Part shown: positions 36,053-45,831 of the stretch, in pieces
Layout: every line of letters starts with the position of its first letter
Numbering within the stretch: position 1 is the stretch's first letter
NCBI GenBank assembly: GCA_003279565.1
Contig: QCHN01000004.1
Location: 1 to 64,000 of the forward strand
DNA length: 64,000 nucleotides
Origin: Prochlorococcus sp. AG-402-C09
GTDB taxonomy: Bacteria; Cyanobacteriota; Cyanobacteriia; PCC-6307; Cyanobiaceae
Direction: 5' to 3'
Translations under genes and position numbers: made by a program
Notes under the pieces: model-generated
The model's input: the letters and a program-made list of their open reading frames with translations, nothing else
The model's database searches: none
What the model was told of the DNA's origin: nothing

Positions 36053-37513
36053 ATGAAAAAGAAAAAGTTGAGTCTCACTAAAGAGGAAATTTCTTTCGGA
36101 ACAGATGGATGGAGAGGGATATTAGGTGTTGATTTCACTTTGGAAAGATTACTTAAAGTTGCAGCAGCAGCAGCTCAAGAGCTTGCTTATGTGAAGGAGA
36201 AAAAAAATAATAAAATAATCATTGGTTATGACCGACGTTTTCTCGCAGAGGAGATGGCTGAGGCGGTTGCATCTGCAGTTAGAGGCGTAGGTTTAGTACC
36301 TTTGTTGTCTTCTTCTGCGCTGCCAACTCCCTCTTGTAGCTGGGGAATAGTTGAAGAAAATGCACTTGGTGCACTGGTGATTACAGCAAGTCATAACCCA
36401 TGCGAATGGTTGGGTTTGAAAATAAAAGGTCCTTTTGGAGGCTCAGTTGATAGCTCTTTTACCGATTCCGTTCAAAAAAGATTAGATGCTGGAGGGATAT
36501 CAATTCCAATAGAAGACGCAACTGAGAGAGTTGATTTTCGAAAACAACATCTATTAGGTATTAGTCAGAAATTTGACATACCTTTGATTTCTAATGGCTT
36601 GAGAAAATTAGGTGTAAAAATATTTGTTGATCCAATGCATGGATCTGCTGCGGGCTGCATGTCTGAATTATTTGGCTCTAATGGTGATGAGCTTATTTAT
36701 GAATTAAGAACAAAAGAAGATCCTTGCTTTGGCGGGAACCCTCCAGAACCTATGAAGGCTTATCTATCGCAATTAATAGAAGAAGTAAAGGATTCGTACA
36801 AAGAAGGTAAGTTGTCCATGGGCATAGTTTTTGATGGAGATGGAGACCGAATTGCCGCAATAGATGAAAAAGGTAGATATTGCAATACACAGTTGTTAAT
36901 GCCTGTTCTGATAGATCATCTAGCCAGATTCAAAAATATGGCAGGTTGTGTTGTTAAAACGGTAAGTGGTTCGGATTTGATGAGATTGGTTGCGGAGGAC
37001 TTGGGGAGAGAAGTGCTCGAGAAGCCAGTTGGGTTTAAATATATTGCTGAAGAAATGCTTTCAAGAGAAGTTCTCATTGGAGGAGAGGAGTCAGGGGGAG
37101 TTGGATTTGGACATCATTTGCCAGAACGTGATGCTTTGTTTACTGCTTTGCTTTTGATGGAGTCAATAGTTGCTGATAGTAAATGTTTAGGTGAGAAAAT
37201 AGATTCTCTTCATGCTCGTTTTGGCGAGAGTCATTTTGAACGTATTGATTTAACTCTCAAAGATATGGAAATGAGAAGGAACTTGGAAAATTTTTTAAAA
37301 CAGAAAACTCCATCTTCAATAGGTCATAAAGCAGTTCTAGAGGTTATTTCAACTGATGGAATAAAACTTGTACTTCATAAAAGTCATTGGGTTATGTTCC
37401 GCTTCTCTGGGACAGAACCTCTTTTAAGAATTTATTGTGAAGCTCCATCCAGTGCAGAAGTTACTTCAACTTTGTATTATGCAAAGCAACTAATAGATAA
37501 TAGTTTTGGATAA
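36053..37513 (+). CDS. Phosphoglucomutase/phosphomannomutase family protein
   Basis: A 486-residue alpha-D-phosphohexomutase. It has the N-terminal substrate loop (FGTDGWRGILG), the catalytic phosphoserine loop (VITASHNPCEWLGLKIKG), the metal-binding loop VFDGDGDRIAAID, the sugar-binding GGEESGG and the phosphate-binding FRFSGTEPLLRIYCEAP. All four domains are present. It probably interconverts glucose 1- and 6-phosphate, or mannose phosphates, for glycogen and polysaccharide metabolism. It overlaps the rdgB start by 8 bases. Confidence 0.9.
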   Translation: MKKKKLSLTKEEISFGTDGWRGILGVDFTLERLLKVAAAAAQELAYVKEKKNNKIIIGYDRRFLAEEMAEAVASAVRGVGLVPLLSSSALPTPSCSWGIVEENALGALVITASHNPCEWLGLKIKGPFGGSVDSSFTDSVQKRLDAGGISIPIEDATERVDFRKQHLLGISQKFDIPLISNGLRKLGVKIFVDPMHGSAAGCMSELFGSNGDELIYELRTKEDPCFGGNPPEPMKAYLSQLIEEVKDSYKEGKLSMGIVFDGDGDRIAAIDEKGRYCNTQLLMPVLIDHLARFKNMAGCVVKTVSGSDLMRLVAEDLGREVLEKPVGFKYIAEEMLSREVLIGGEESGGVGFGHHLPERDALFTALLLMESIVADSKCLGEKIDSLHARFGESHFERIDLTLKDMEMRRNLENFLKQKTPSSIGHKAVLEVISTDGIKLVLHKSHWVMFRFSGTEPLLRIYCEAPSSAEVTSTLYYAKQLIDNSFG

Positions 37514-38096
37514 TCTCCCTCTAGTAATTGCTAGTGGCAATCAAGGTAAAATCGGAGAATTTAAAAAACTTTTGGATGATTTTCCATTTGCTTTATTAAC
37601 TCAACCTGTTGGATTTGAGATTGAGGAAACAGGAAATACATTTATGGAAAATGCAAGAATCAAAGCCATTGCTGTTAGTCAAGAAACAGGTAATTTGTCT
37701 CTTGCTGACGACTCTGGCTTAAGTGTTGAGGCTCTTGGAGGGGCACCAGGTATTTATTCTTCTAGGTATGCAAATTCAGATAAGGAAAGAATTGAAAAAC
37801 TATTAGCAGAGCTAAAACCTTTTCCAAATAGAAAAGCTAAATTTGAATGTGCATTATGTATAGCTAGTGGGGCAAAAGTGTTGATAGAAGTCTCAGGCTT
37901 TTGCGAAGGTCTAATAACTTTTTCCCCAAAAGGGAAAAATGGGTTTGGTTATGATCCTATTTTTGAAGTTTCTGGATTAGGTGAGACTTATGCAGAGATG
38001 GACCATGTAAAAAAGAAGCATATTGGGCACAGGGGGAACGCATTCAAACTGCTTATACCAGAATTGAAAAAACTATTGGATTTAATAAAAAAGTAG
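37506..38096 (+). CDS. rdgB: RdgB/HAM1 non-canonical purine NTP pyrophosphatase
   Basis: RdgB hydrolyses ITP, dITP and XTP to monophosphates, keeping damaged purines out of DNA and RNA. The 196-residue product has LVIASGNQGKIGEFKKLL, IEETGNTFMENARIKA, LADDSGLSVEALGGAPGIYS and the FGYDPIFEV block. The start is TTG at 37506, overlapping the mutase stop by 8 bases. It converges on the carotenoid oxygenase gene. Confidence 0.92.
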   Translation: MDNLPLVIASGNQGKIGEFKKLLDDFPFALLTQPVGFEIEETGNTFMENARIKAIAVSQETGNLSLADDSGLSVEALGGAPGIYSSRYANSDKERIEKLLAELKPFPNRKAKFECALCIASGAKVLIEVSGFCEGLITFSPKGKNGFGYDPIFEVSGLGETYAEMDHVKKKHIGHRGNAFKLLIPELKKLLDLIKK

Positions 38097-38117
38097 TTTT
38101 TGTTTTCTTACAAAACT
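38095..38117. terminator. Weak bidirectional hairpin after rdgB
   Basis: AGTTTTTGT and ACAAAACT pair with one bulged T, around the loop TTTCTT. It is A/T-rich and lies exactly between the convergent rdgB and carotenoid oxygenase genes. Terminator function is plausible but not strong. Confidence 0.35.
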
Positions 38118-38125
38118 TTTAGGTT

Positions 38126-39619
38126 TTAATTTTCAACCCAGCTTCCGTGTAATCCATGTGGAATTGAAATTGGAACTTCAAGAATAGCTTTTTCAGTCAG
38201 ATCTTTAGAATCAAGGATTATTAAATCAGTTCCAGATCTAATACTATTCCAAACCAATGCAACAACCCATCCATTGTCTTCTTCAGAATTTGATTCTTGG
38301 GTTGGAATAAATATAGGTTCACTTACAAAACCTCTTGGAGCAGCACTCCAACTTATCTCTTTATTATTAGATAAATCGATTTTTTTTATAGCTTGCAGTG
38401 GCCCATTCCCTTCTTTTTCTTCTGCAGTTGCCATCCAGCTGAAGCGGGCCTTTAATCCTTCGAAATGAGGATTGACCATTGCAAATTCACAACATTGATT
38501 GCTTATTGTTGAACAGGTAAATGTATTTTCTATTGGATTGATTTCACTTCTTTTCAAGATTCCTTCCGGTAAAAGATCAAAATCAATTTCTCTAAAATTA
38601 TCCTCCGGTCCAATACTAGGAAAATCATCATAAAAAATACTTTCAATATTGATCTTTTCATTATCTTCCCATGCATTTAGATGATGAAAAACAAAACCCT
38701 TTGGAGCATTAATTGATTTTGGAGGTTGACCAGCAAATTTGCCAGCGTCCCTAGGAATTAATAAAAATTTTGGAGTCCCATTGGGTTTGGAAGCTAAACA
38801 TTGTGCGGCTCCTTTTTGTCCAAGGAGGAATGGGAGAGGATTAAAACTAATAGCATTTTGCAGAAATATTGCCCAGTTTGGAGTTATGGCAAAATCATGC
38901 AAGAACGCAAATCCATTAAAAGAATCTTTTCTATCACTTAACAGAGAACCAATATTTTCCCCTTCTGTGGAGAATTCCATCAATCTAATTGTGCTTTTAG
39001 GACCTGTAGATACCCCAAATGTGACCATTCTTTGACTTCCATGATGGCCAGGATCAAATCGTGGATGAGCACTAAATGCTTCACCTTTTTTTAAAACTCC
39101 TTTTAAATCAGATAAACCATTGGTCTCAAGGGTATTTGGATTAAGTGAATATGGACTGGATGCTTCCCACAAGGCTAGTAGATCATCTCCAAGTTTTATT
39201 ACGTGAGTATTGGCAATATTTTTTAGCCTTACATCAAAAGCATTAGCTAATACCCCGCCTTCTTTTTGAGTTCCAAATACACCTCTATATAAAAATTTCT
39301 GGGATTTCTCTTCTTCTGTCCATTCCTTTGTGCGAACAAAACGATTCGTCAGGTTTATTTTCCCATTTTCAAATTTGAAGGCAGCAATCATTCCATCTCC
39401 ATCAAATGGATGATGGACCCATCTTCCACCTCTCTCTAATCTGCCAGGCCCGTTTCGATAAAAGGTACCAGAAATTTGTTCAGGAATAGACCCTTTTACC
39501 AGTTTGAGTTCAGCGTGATCTAATTCTTTTTCAACATTGCAATATGCACTTGACCAATCTTCTTTGTTGAAGATTTTTTGCTGTGGTGATGTTTCTCTTT
39601 TTAAATAACTAACTGCCAC
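38126..39619 (-). CDS. Carotenoid cleavage oxygenase (RPE65/CCD family)
   Basis: A 497-residue non-heme iron dioxygenase. The early block GTFYRNGPGRLERGGRWVHH and PFDGDGMIAAFKF match the family. The iron-binding histidines are seen in SAHPRFDPGHHG, FLHDFAITPNWAIF, FVFHHLNAWED and SIPHGLHGSWVEN at the very end. Cyanobacterial relatives cleave apocarotenoids or carotenoids to aldehydes; the exact substrate is unknown. It is a single gene on the minus strand. Confidence 0.88.
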   Translation of the reverse strand: MAVSYLKRETSPQQKIFNKEDWSSAYCNVEKELDHAELKLVKGSIPEQISGTFYRNGPGRLERGGRWVHHPFDGDGMIAAFKFENGKINLTNRFVRTKEWTEEEKSQKFLYRGVFGTQKEGGVLANAFDVRLKNIANTHVIKLGDDLLALWEASSPYSLNPNTLETNGLSDLKGVLKKGEAFSAHPRFDPGHHGSQRMVTFGVSTGPKSTIRLMEFSTEGENIGSLLSDRKDSFNGFAFLHDFAITPNWAIFLQNAISFNPLPFLLGQKGAAQCLASKPNGTPKFLLIPRDAGKFAGQPPKSINAPKGFVFHHLNAWEDNEKINIESIFYDDFPSIGPEDNFREIDFDLLPEGILKRSEINPIENTFTCSTISNQCCEFAMVNPHFEGLKARFSWMATAEEKEGNGPLQAIKKIDLSNNKEISWSAAPRGFVSEPIFIPTQESNSEEDNGWVVALVWNSIRSGTDLIILDSKDLTEKAILEVPISIPHGLHGSWVEN

Positions 39620-39708
39620 TATTTTTCTTAGATTGAAACTTGATTTTCGCTTAAACTTCTTGCTTTTGCGAGTTCATGGTCAAAATGATTTATTTAAATA
39701 TGGAGTTT

Positions 39709-40320
39709 TTATTGACCAGCCTGTTCAAGAACTCCTTTGCTGCTTGGAATTTGTCTTGATCTTCTAGGGTCAATTTCAGTGGCCATTCTAAGGGCTCTTG
39801 CAAAAGATTTGAAAGTAGCCTCAATTATGTGGTGAGTATTATTTCCCTCAAGTTGTCTTATGTGGAGAGTTAACCCAGCATTACTAACAACAGCACCAAA
39901 AAATTCTTTAACTAACTCGGTATCATAAGTGCCCACTTTTTGAGAAGGAATATCTAAATTAAAACTTAAATGAGGCCGACCGGAACAATCAACCACAACC
40001 TGAATAAGAGCTTCATCAAGCGGAGCTAAAAAATGACCAAAGCGTTTTATTCCAACTCGATCACCTAATGCTTTTGACAAAGCTTGTCCAATAGCAATCC
40101 CAACATCTTCATTGCTGTGATGATCGTCTATGTGAGTATCTCCATTAGCTCTTACTTCAATATCAAATAATCCATGACTAGATAATTGTTGGATCATATG
40201 ATCTAGAAAACCAATCCCGGTAACTGAACTGCATTTCCCAGAACCATCAAGATCAATTTTCACAAAAACATCAGTTTCCTTAGTTTTCCTGCTAATTACT
40301 CCTTCTCTATTCTTTTTCAT
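39709..40320 (-). CDS. hisB: Imidazoleglycerol-phosphate dehydratase
   Basis: HisB performs the sixth step of histidine synthesis. The 203-residue monofunctional enzyme has the paired metal-binding motifs [34 protein letters not shown], and [20 protein letters not shown]. Length is right for the plant/cyanobacterial form without the phosphatase domain. It lies downstream of fabI with a 30-base gap. Confidence 0.95.
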   Translation of the reverse strand: MKKNREGVISRKTKETDVFVKIDLDGSGKCSSVTGIGFLDHMIQQLSSHGLFDIEVRANGDTHIDDHHSNEDVGIAIGQALSKALGDRVGIKRFGHFLAPLDEALIQVVVDCSGRPHLSFNLDIPSQKVGTYDTELVKEFFGAVVSNAGLTLHIRQLEGNNTHHIIEATFKSFARALRMATEIDPRRSRQIPSSKGVLEQAGQ

Positions 40321-40350
40321 ATTTGATTGGTAATTTGAGTTGGCTTGAAA

Positions 40351-41133
40351 TTACATTCCATTTATGCAATAACCTGCATCAACATAAACAGTTTGTCCTG
40401 ATATACCACTCGAAAGATCACTAAGCAAGAAAGCAGCGGTATTACCTACCTCGATTTGAGTAACGGTTCTCCTTAGGGGCGCTTTTTCTTCGACGTTATG
40501 AATCATGTCCAGAATTCCTCCAATAGCTGAACTCGCGAGAGTTCTTATTGGTCCAGCACTAATAGCATTTACTCGAACCTGATTTTCAGGACCAAGTTCT
40601 TCCGAAAGATATCTAACGGATGCCTCCAAAGCTGCTTTGGCAACTCCCATTACGTTGTAATTGGGAATCGCTCTTTCTGCTCCTAAATAAGTCAAGGTGA
40701 CTACGCCTGCACCTTTACTGAATAGAGGTTTTGCATATTTACATAGTGGGGCGAGTGAGTAAGCACTAATTTCTAGAGCTCTTGAGAATCCCTCTGAAGA
40801 AGTTGCACTGTAATTACCTACTAATTCTTCTTTCCCTGCGAAGGCTAGACAATGAACTAATCCATCAAGCTGGCCCCATTGATTTTTAATGGCTTCAAAA
40901 ACTTCTTCAATCTGAGAAGAGTTTTGAACATTAAGTGGTAAGAACAGGCTTGGATTTAAAGGAGAAGTAAGTTCTTTTACTTTTGCTTCAAATCTACCTT
41001 TTTCATCGGGCAAGTATGTAATTCCTAGTTCAGCTCCAGCTGCTTTTAACTGTTGTGCAATGCCCCAGGCAATTGATCTATTGTTTGCTATTCCTGTAAC
41101 AAGGATTTTTTTGCCACTAAGATCGAGAAGCAT
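40351..41133 (-). CDS. fabI: Enoyl-[acyl-carrier-protein] reductase (NADH)
   Basis: FabI reduces enoyl-ACP in each round of fatty-acid elongation. The 260-residue short-chain dehydrogenase has the FabI-type cofactor motif (GIANNRSIAWGIAQQLKAAG) and the catalytic Tyr-x6-Lys pair (YNVMGVAKAALE, preceded by TYLGAERAIPN). The end of the protein (GQTVYVDAGYCINGM) is typical. It is followed by hisB on the same strand. Confidence 0.95.
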   Translation of the reverse strand: MLLDLSGKKILVTGIANNRSIAWGIAQQLKAAGAELGITYLPDEKGRFEAKVKELTSPLNPSLFLPLNVQNSSQIEEVFEAIKNQWGQLDGLVHCLAFAGKEELVGNYSATSSEGFSRALEISAYSLAPLCKYAKPLFSKGAGVVTLTYLGAERAIPNYNVMGVAKAALEASVRYLSEELGPENQVRVNAISAGPIRTLASSAIGGILDMIHNVEEKAPLRRTVTQIEVGNTAAFLLSDLSSGISGQTVYVDAGYCINGM

Positions 41134-41251
41134 CTTTCGGATTCATTTGGTTAGTATTACTAATTGTCCCTTATTTAGGGCTAAGACTCATAGTTAAATG
41201 AATATATAGTTAAAAGTTCTTTAATCCATTAACCCTAAAAGTATAAGAATC

Positions 41252-41872
41252 ATGGTTCGAACAGCCTCAACAATGCTTCCATTAGGAACTCAATTACCTG
41301 CGTTTGAGTTAGGTGTAGTTTCAGGCGTGAACCTCGCTCCAGATGATTCTTTAATAGGTCTTAGTCATATTAGTAGTTTTGAATTAACAAAAAGACCATT
41401 GTTTTTGATGGTCATATGCGCTCATTGTCCATTTGTTAAACATGTAGAAAGTGGAATCACAAATTTATTCAATTCTTTTGGTGATGACGTTCAATTTTTG
41501 GCTATTTCTAGCAATAGCTTAAAAACACACCCGCAAGACGCGCCGGAATTCCTAGCCTCTCAAGCTAATCAACTGGGATGGAAGTTTCCATATTTATTTG
41601 ATTCTGATCAAAAATTAGCAAAGGCGCTTAAAGCCGCATGTACGCCCGATTTTTATATTTTTTGGCCTTCTCCAGATGGAGGCTCAACATTGAGATACAG
41701 GGGACAAATGGACGGAAGTCGTCCTGGCAATGAAATACCTGTTTCTGGTGATGATATTCGTCTAGCACTCAGATCATTATTAAAGGGGGAAGATATTTCA
41801 GCTAATCAAAAACCTTCTATTGGTTGCAACATCAAATGGCATCCTGGTATGGAGCCTGAGTGGTTTGGATGA
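41252..41872 (+). CDS. Thioredoxin-fold redoxin (AhpC/TSA type)
   Basis: A 206-residue cytosolic protein of the redoxin superfamily. The active site lies in LMVICAHCPFVKHVESGI with a CxxC pair (CAHC). Later ACTPDFYIFWPS holds the cis-proline region, and a C-terminal RYRGQMDGSRPGNE is typical of this thioredoxin-like group. The electron donor and substrate are unknown. It diverges from fabI with a 118-base gap. Confidence 0.82.
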   Translation: MVRTASTMLPLGTQLPAFELGVVSGVNLAPDDSLIGLSHISSFELTKRPLFLMVICAHCPFVKHVESGITNLFNSFGDDVQFLAISSNSLKTHPQDAPEFLASQANQLGWKFPYLFDSDQKLAKALKAACTPDFYIFWPSPDGGSTLRYRGQMDGSRPGNEIPVSGDDIRLALRSLLKGEDISANQKPSIGCNIKWHPGMEPEWFG

Positions 41873-41924
41873 ATTAATGAGTTTCTTTTTGATTGTTCAT
41901 CGTTGCAATTTAATTTAAATAGTT

Positions 41925-43094
41925 ATGCAAATACCTCCTTTTAGCCTTGAAGCTCAAATTTCTGAAATTGGAGAAGAGATTGAAGAAGCTTTAATAAAGG
42001 TTTTTAGAAGTGGAAAATATATTGGAGGTGAAGAGGTGAATTCCTTCGAAAAAGCTTTTGCCTTAGCTACAGAAACTTCTTACTCAGTTAGTTGTAATAG
42101 TGGAACTGATGCATTAATTCTTGCTTTAAGAGCACTAAATATTGGACAAGGTGATGAGGTGATCACCTCATCATTTAGTTTTTTTGCTACTGCAGAAGCA
42201 ATTACAAGTGTTGGCGCTAGGCCAGTTTTTGTAGATATTGAGCCTGAAAATTATCTTATGGATCTTGATTTAATAGAAAAAGCAATAACTCCTAGAACAA
42301 AAGCTATTTTGCCTGTGCATTTGTTTGGTAATCCAATAGATATGGATAAAATAATGGCAATTGCTGAAGGAAATAATCTAAAGGTTATAGAAGATTGTGC
42401 GCAAGCAGCTGGTGCTCATTGGCGAGGTAAACCCGTAGGAAGTTATGGAGATGTAGGTTGTTTTAGTTTTTTCCCTACTAAAAACTTAGGTGCAGCTGGA
42501 GATGGAGGAGCTATAATTACTAATGATTTTGATCTGGCAAAAACAATTAGGGAATTAGCTATTCATGGGATGCCAAAGAGATATTTTCATACAAACATTG
42601 GATATAATAGTAGACTTGATTCATTACAAGCTGCAATCTTAAATGTTAAGTTAGGTCGATTAAATAAATGGGTCGAGCAAAGAAAAGTAATAGCAATTAA
42701 TTATATAAATAAGTTATCAACAATAAAATCAATTAAATTGCCATCTAATACTTTTATCAATAATTCTTGTCATTCTTGGAATCAATTTGCAATAAGAATA
42801 ATAGACAATTCTTTTATTAAAAACATAAAATTTACTTCCGAGGATGTTCTTGATACTCCAAGTAGAGATCTATTTAAAATTGAACTTCAAGGGCTTGGAG
42901 TAAATACAATAATTTATTACCCAATACCCATACATCTTCAACCTGCATATAAAGAGTTAGGGTATAAAGAAGGTTCTCTTCCTGTCACTGAAAAGGTATG
43001 CAGTCAGGTTATTAGTCTACCTATTTTCCCCGAGTTAAAATCTATAGAACAATCATATATAATTGATAAAATAAAGGAAATTTATAGAAAATAA
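41925..43094 (+). CDS. DegT/DnrJ/EryC1-type sugar aminotransferase
   Basis: A 389-residue PLP enzyme of the family that aminates nucleotide-linked keto-sugars for surface polysaccharides. It has SGKYIGGEEVNSFEKAFA, SCNSGTDALILALRAL, VIEDCAQAAGAHW and the PLP lysine in FFPTKNLGAAGDGGAII. The C-terminal half is AT-rich and more divergent. It follows the redoxin gene by 52 bases. Exact sugar unknown. Confidence 0.88.
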   Translation: MQIPPFSLEAQISEIGEEIEEALIKVFRSGKYIGGEEVNSFEKAFALATETSYSVSCNSGTDALILALRALNIGQGDEVITSSFSFFATAEAITSVGARPVFVDIEPENYLMDLDLIEKAITPRTKAILPVHLFGNPIDMDKIMAIAEGNNLKVIEDCAQAAGAHWRGKPVGSYGDVGCFSFFPTKNLGAAGDGGAIITNDFDLAKTIRELAIHGMPKRYFHTNIGYNSRLDSLQAAILNVKLGRLNKWVEQRKVIAINYINKLSTIKSIKLPSNTFINNSCHSWNQFAIRIIDNSFIKNIKFTSEDVLDTPSRDLFKIELQGLGVNTIIYYPIPIHLQPAYKELGYKEGSLPVTEKVCSQVISLPIFPELKSIEQSYIIDKIKEIYRK

Positions 43095-43095
43095 T

Positions 43096-44577
43096 CTACT
43101 TAATACTCGAATATAATTCTTTGAAGATTGATGTTTGATTTTTATGGTTTATTATAGGTTTTGGGTAGCCATTTCTGTCCGTCGAAATTATTTCACCTGA
43201 AAGTAAATTAGGCGTCGAAATGTGTGATAGCTCTGGAATCCATTTTCGGATATAATTACCATCTTCGTCAAATTTAGAAGCTTGTCTAAAAGGATTAAAT
43301 ATTCTCATAGGCTTTGGATCCATCCCACTGCTAGCACTCCATTGCCAACCTCCATTGTTTGATGCTAAGTCACCATCAACTAAGCTTTTCATGAAGAAAA
43401 GTTCTCCCCATCTCCAATCAATTAAGAGGTCTTTTACTAGAAAAGAAGCAACAATCATTCTGCATCGATTATGCATCCATCCAGTTTGCCTAAGTTGTCT
43501 CATTGCAGCATCAACTATTGGAATGCCGGTCAATCCATTTCCCCATAATTCAAACCAATCAGACTTATTTTGCCATGGAAAATTTAACCATTTTTCCCTA
43601 TATGGACCTTTCTCAAGTTCTGGAAAATTAATCAGAGCATTTTGATAAAACTCTCTCCACGCAAGTTCCTTTATCCATGTATCAATAGAATTTATTTGAT
43701 ATTCGCTTGTCGCCATATTTTTTGATTGTTGAGCCCCATTCCATACTGCTCTGCAACTTATTGTCCCTAGACTTAAAGCAGCACTTAGATTAGAAGTTGA
43801 GTCTAACGATGGAATATCTCTTGCTTGATTGTATGAATTTATAATTCCTGAATTTATGAAAAAGTTTAATTGCCTTATTGATTCAGACTCGCCTGGTTTA
43901 CAAGGACAAAAATTAGTATCATTAAATCTATTTAAAGAAAGTAAATCATAAACAGGCTTATTTTCTTTGGTAATGCAATAGTTTAAATCTGACTTTTTAA
44001 TTAGTGTTAAGTCTCTGTCATCTAAACCTCGAATTTTGTCAGATGTTCTTGAGATGTGTATTGAATTGTTATTGGCTATATTGGTCTTGTTGATTATATC
44101 AATCCATTTACGATGAAAAGGTCCATATACTTTATATGGTTCATTATTGTTTGTTTTGATGTTAATTGGATTAACAATTAATTGGTCTAAAAATGTATAC
44201 ACTTTTCTCTTATCTTTTAAAAGCTTTTCTGTAACTATTTTGTCTCTATTGATTTCATAAGGCTCAATATTCTCGTTCCAATAAATACATTCAGCTTGGA
44301 TTAAATACGCTAATTTGGAGATTAATTTAACAGGATCTCCATTCAATATTAATAAACGACTTCCTCTGTTTAACCAATTCTTTTGAAGTTCTAAAAGACT
44401 TTCTCCCAAAAACCAATTTTTTGCCTCAGATGTAGTTCTATTGAGATTTAAAAGATAGGGATCTAGAATATATAATCCTATGAGATTTTTTGAATTTTTA
44501 GTTGCTTCAAAAAGACCTATATTGTCGTCAATTCTTAAATCTCTTCTATGCCAAAATATTGATCGAAACTTTGTCAT
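43096..44577 (-). CDS. phrB: Cryptochrome/DNA photolyase family protein
   Basis: A 493-residue flavoprotein of the class I photolyase type. The N-terminal Rossmann domain (IFWHRRDLRIDDNIGLFEAT) would bind the antenna cofactor. The C-terminal FAD domain has ELAWREFYQNALINFP, GIPIVDAAMRQLRQTGWMHN, GDLASNNGGWQWSASSGMDP and FNPFRQASKFDEDG. Key tryptophans of the electron-transfer chain are present in these blocks. It most likely repairs cyclobutane pyrimidine dimers with blue light. It overlaps the Nudix gene by 4 bases (start inside the upstream stop). Confidence 0.9.
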   Translation of the reverse strand: MTKFRSIFWHRRDLRIDDNIGLFEATKNSKNLIGLYILDPYLLNLNRTTSEAKNWFLGESLLELQKNWLNRGSRLLILNGDPVKLISKLAYLIQAECIYWNENIEPYEINRDKIVTEKLLKDKRKVYTFLDQLIVNPINIKTNNNEPYKVYGPFHRKWIDIINKTNIANNNSIHISRTSDKIRGLDDRDLTLIKKSDLNYCITKENKPVYDLLSLNRFNDTNFCPCKPGESESIRQLNFFINSGIINSYNQARDIPSLDSTSNLSAALSLGTISCRAVWNGAQQSKNMATSEYQINSIDTWIKELAWREFYQNALINFPELEKGPYREKWLNFPWQNKSDWFELWGNGLTGIPIVDAAMRQLRQTGWMHNRCRMIVASFLVKDLLIDWRWGELFFMKSLVDGDLASNNGGWQWSASSGMDPKPMRIFNPFRQASKFDEDGNYIRKWIPELSHISTPNLLSGEIISTDRNGYPKPIINHKNQTSIFKELYSSIK

Positions 44578-45152
44578 TTTTTATTCAAGATTTGGCATGC
44601 TCTGAACCATGCAGTAATAGTTTTGCCATCAAGTGATTCCTCTCCACTTGCAATAATTTCATTTAACTTTTCGGGAGCAATTTTCAATACTTCAATATCT
44701 TCATCTGCATCGCCCTCAGGCTTCTGATTAAGTTTAGTTAAATCTCTTGCAAGAAAAAGATGAATTGTTTCGTCTGAATATCCTGGACATGGAAGCATTT
44801 CTCCAAGATTGTCCCATCTTTTGGCAGAGTAACCACTTTCTTCTTGAACTTCTCTTTTGATTGATTCAAGTGGACTTTCACCTGCTTCTAATGTTCCAGC
44901 TGGAAATTCAAGAATTCTTCTAGAGCAAGCAAATCTGTATTGACGAAGAATAACGACTTCTCCAGCATCTGTTATTGGTACTGCTAATGCAGCTCCTGGA
45001 TGCCGAATGACTCCAAATTCGCCCTCCATTGAATTAGGTAAAAGAAATTTATTAATTTCAAAACGAATTTTTTTTGCATCAAGACATGCTTTTGTCTCAA
45101 TAATTTCTGAGGGTTCAGGTCCTGGAATAGACATAAATTTTTTCCTATGCAT
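44574..45152 (-). CDS. Nudix hydrolase, ADP-ribose pyrophosphatase type
   Basis: A 192-residue Nudix hydrolase. The Nudix box is GTLEAGESPLESIKREVQEE followed by SG, with all metal-binding glutamates in place. The upstream strand FGVIRHPGAALAVPITD and a downstream proline-rich CPGYSDETIHLF resemble ADP-ribose pyrophosphatases. It overlaps the photolyase gene by 4 bases, so the two are co-transcribed; some cyanobacterial genomes pair a Nudix gene with photolyase genes. Confidence 0.88.
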   Translation of the reverse strand: MHRKKFMSIPGPEPSEIIETKACLDAKKIRFEINKFLLPNSMEGEFGVIRHPGAALAVPITDAGEVVILRQYRFACSRRILEFPAGTLEAGESPLESIKREVQEESGYSAKRWDNLGEMLPCPGYSDETIHLFLARDLTKLNQKPEGDADEDIEVLKIAPEKLNEIIASGEESLDGKTITAWFRACQILNKK

Positions 45153-45202
45153 ATAGGATGACTGATTTTTTTTGAAAAGGTTAGTGATTTTTGTTACGAG
45201 TT

Positions 45203-45784
45203 TTATTCAGGCCAAATGTTTTGAGAATTGATACGTTTAGGTTTCCCTTGAGACTTTGATAAAACCTCTGCAAGGGGAATTAAAACAAAATTTCTTTCAC
45301 TTAATCTTGGATGAGGCAAAATAAGACTTTCTGTATTTATCTGCAGACCTCCCCAAGAAATAAAGTCAATATCTAAAGATCTTGGCCCCCAAAAAATTTC
45401 TGTCTTTTCTCTTTCCCTTCCTGCAATTTTTTCTAATTCTAAAAATCTTTTCATTAAACATATAGCTGCTTTTTTATTTGGGGTTACTGAGGAAAAATCC
45501 TCTCCCCCTACAACAAGTACGGTATTAACAAATTTCGGTTGATCAACTGGACCTCCTAAAGGATCAGTCTCAAATAGAGGTGCCCATTGAAAAGATAAAG
45601 ACTTATCAATATTTTGAGAGTCGATTTTTGGAGAATTTAAGGCAACATTCCAATCAATTATGCTTTTTTCTATTTGCGGCCTCATGGCAGCGATTGTTCT
45701 TATGGGATCTCCAAGAATTCCAGGGATATTTGCGCCTATTGAGATGACGAGTTTCAATTCTGTTTTTTGTTTTGCATAAGTCAT
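45203..45784 (-). CDS. folK: HPPK, 6-hydroxymethyldihydropterin pyrophosphokinase
   Basis: FolK activates 6-hydroxymethyl-dihydropterin with ATP in folate synthesis. The 193-residue product shows SIGANIPGILGDP, the FVNTVLVV strand, LEKIAGREREKTEIFWGPRS and the signature RSLDIDFISWGG with the catalytic aspartates. LPHPRLSERNFVLIPLAEV completes the fold. It diverges from chlD with a short gap (45785-45831). It is probably co-transcribed with the Nudix and photolyase genes. Confidence 0.93.
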   Translation of the reverse strand: MTYAKQKTELKLVISIGANIPGILGDPIRTIAAMRPQIEKSIIDWNVALNSPKIDSQNIDKSLSFQWAPLFETDPLGGPVDQPKFVNTVLVVGGEDFSSVTPNKKAAICLMKRFLELEKIAGREREKTEIFWGPRSLDIDFISWGGLQINTESLILPHPRLSERNFVLIPLAEVLSKSQGKPKRINSQNIWPE

Positions 45785-45831
45785 GCGAATATTAAAAGAC
45801 TTTTAAAAATTTGCTTGATTTATCCAACCCT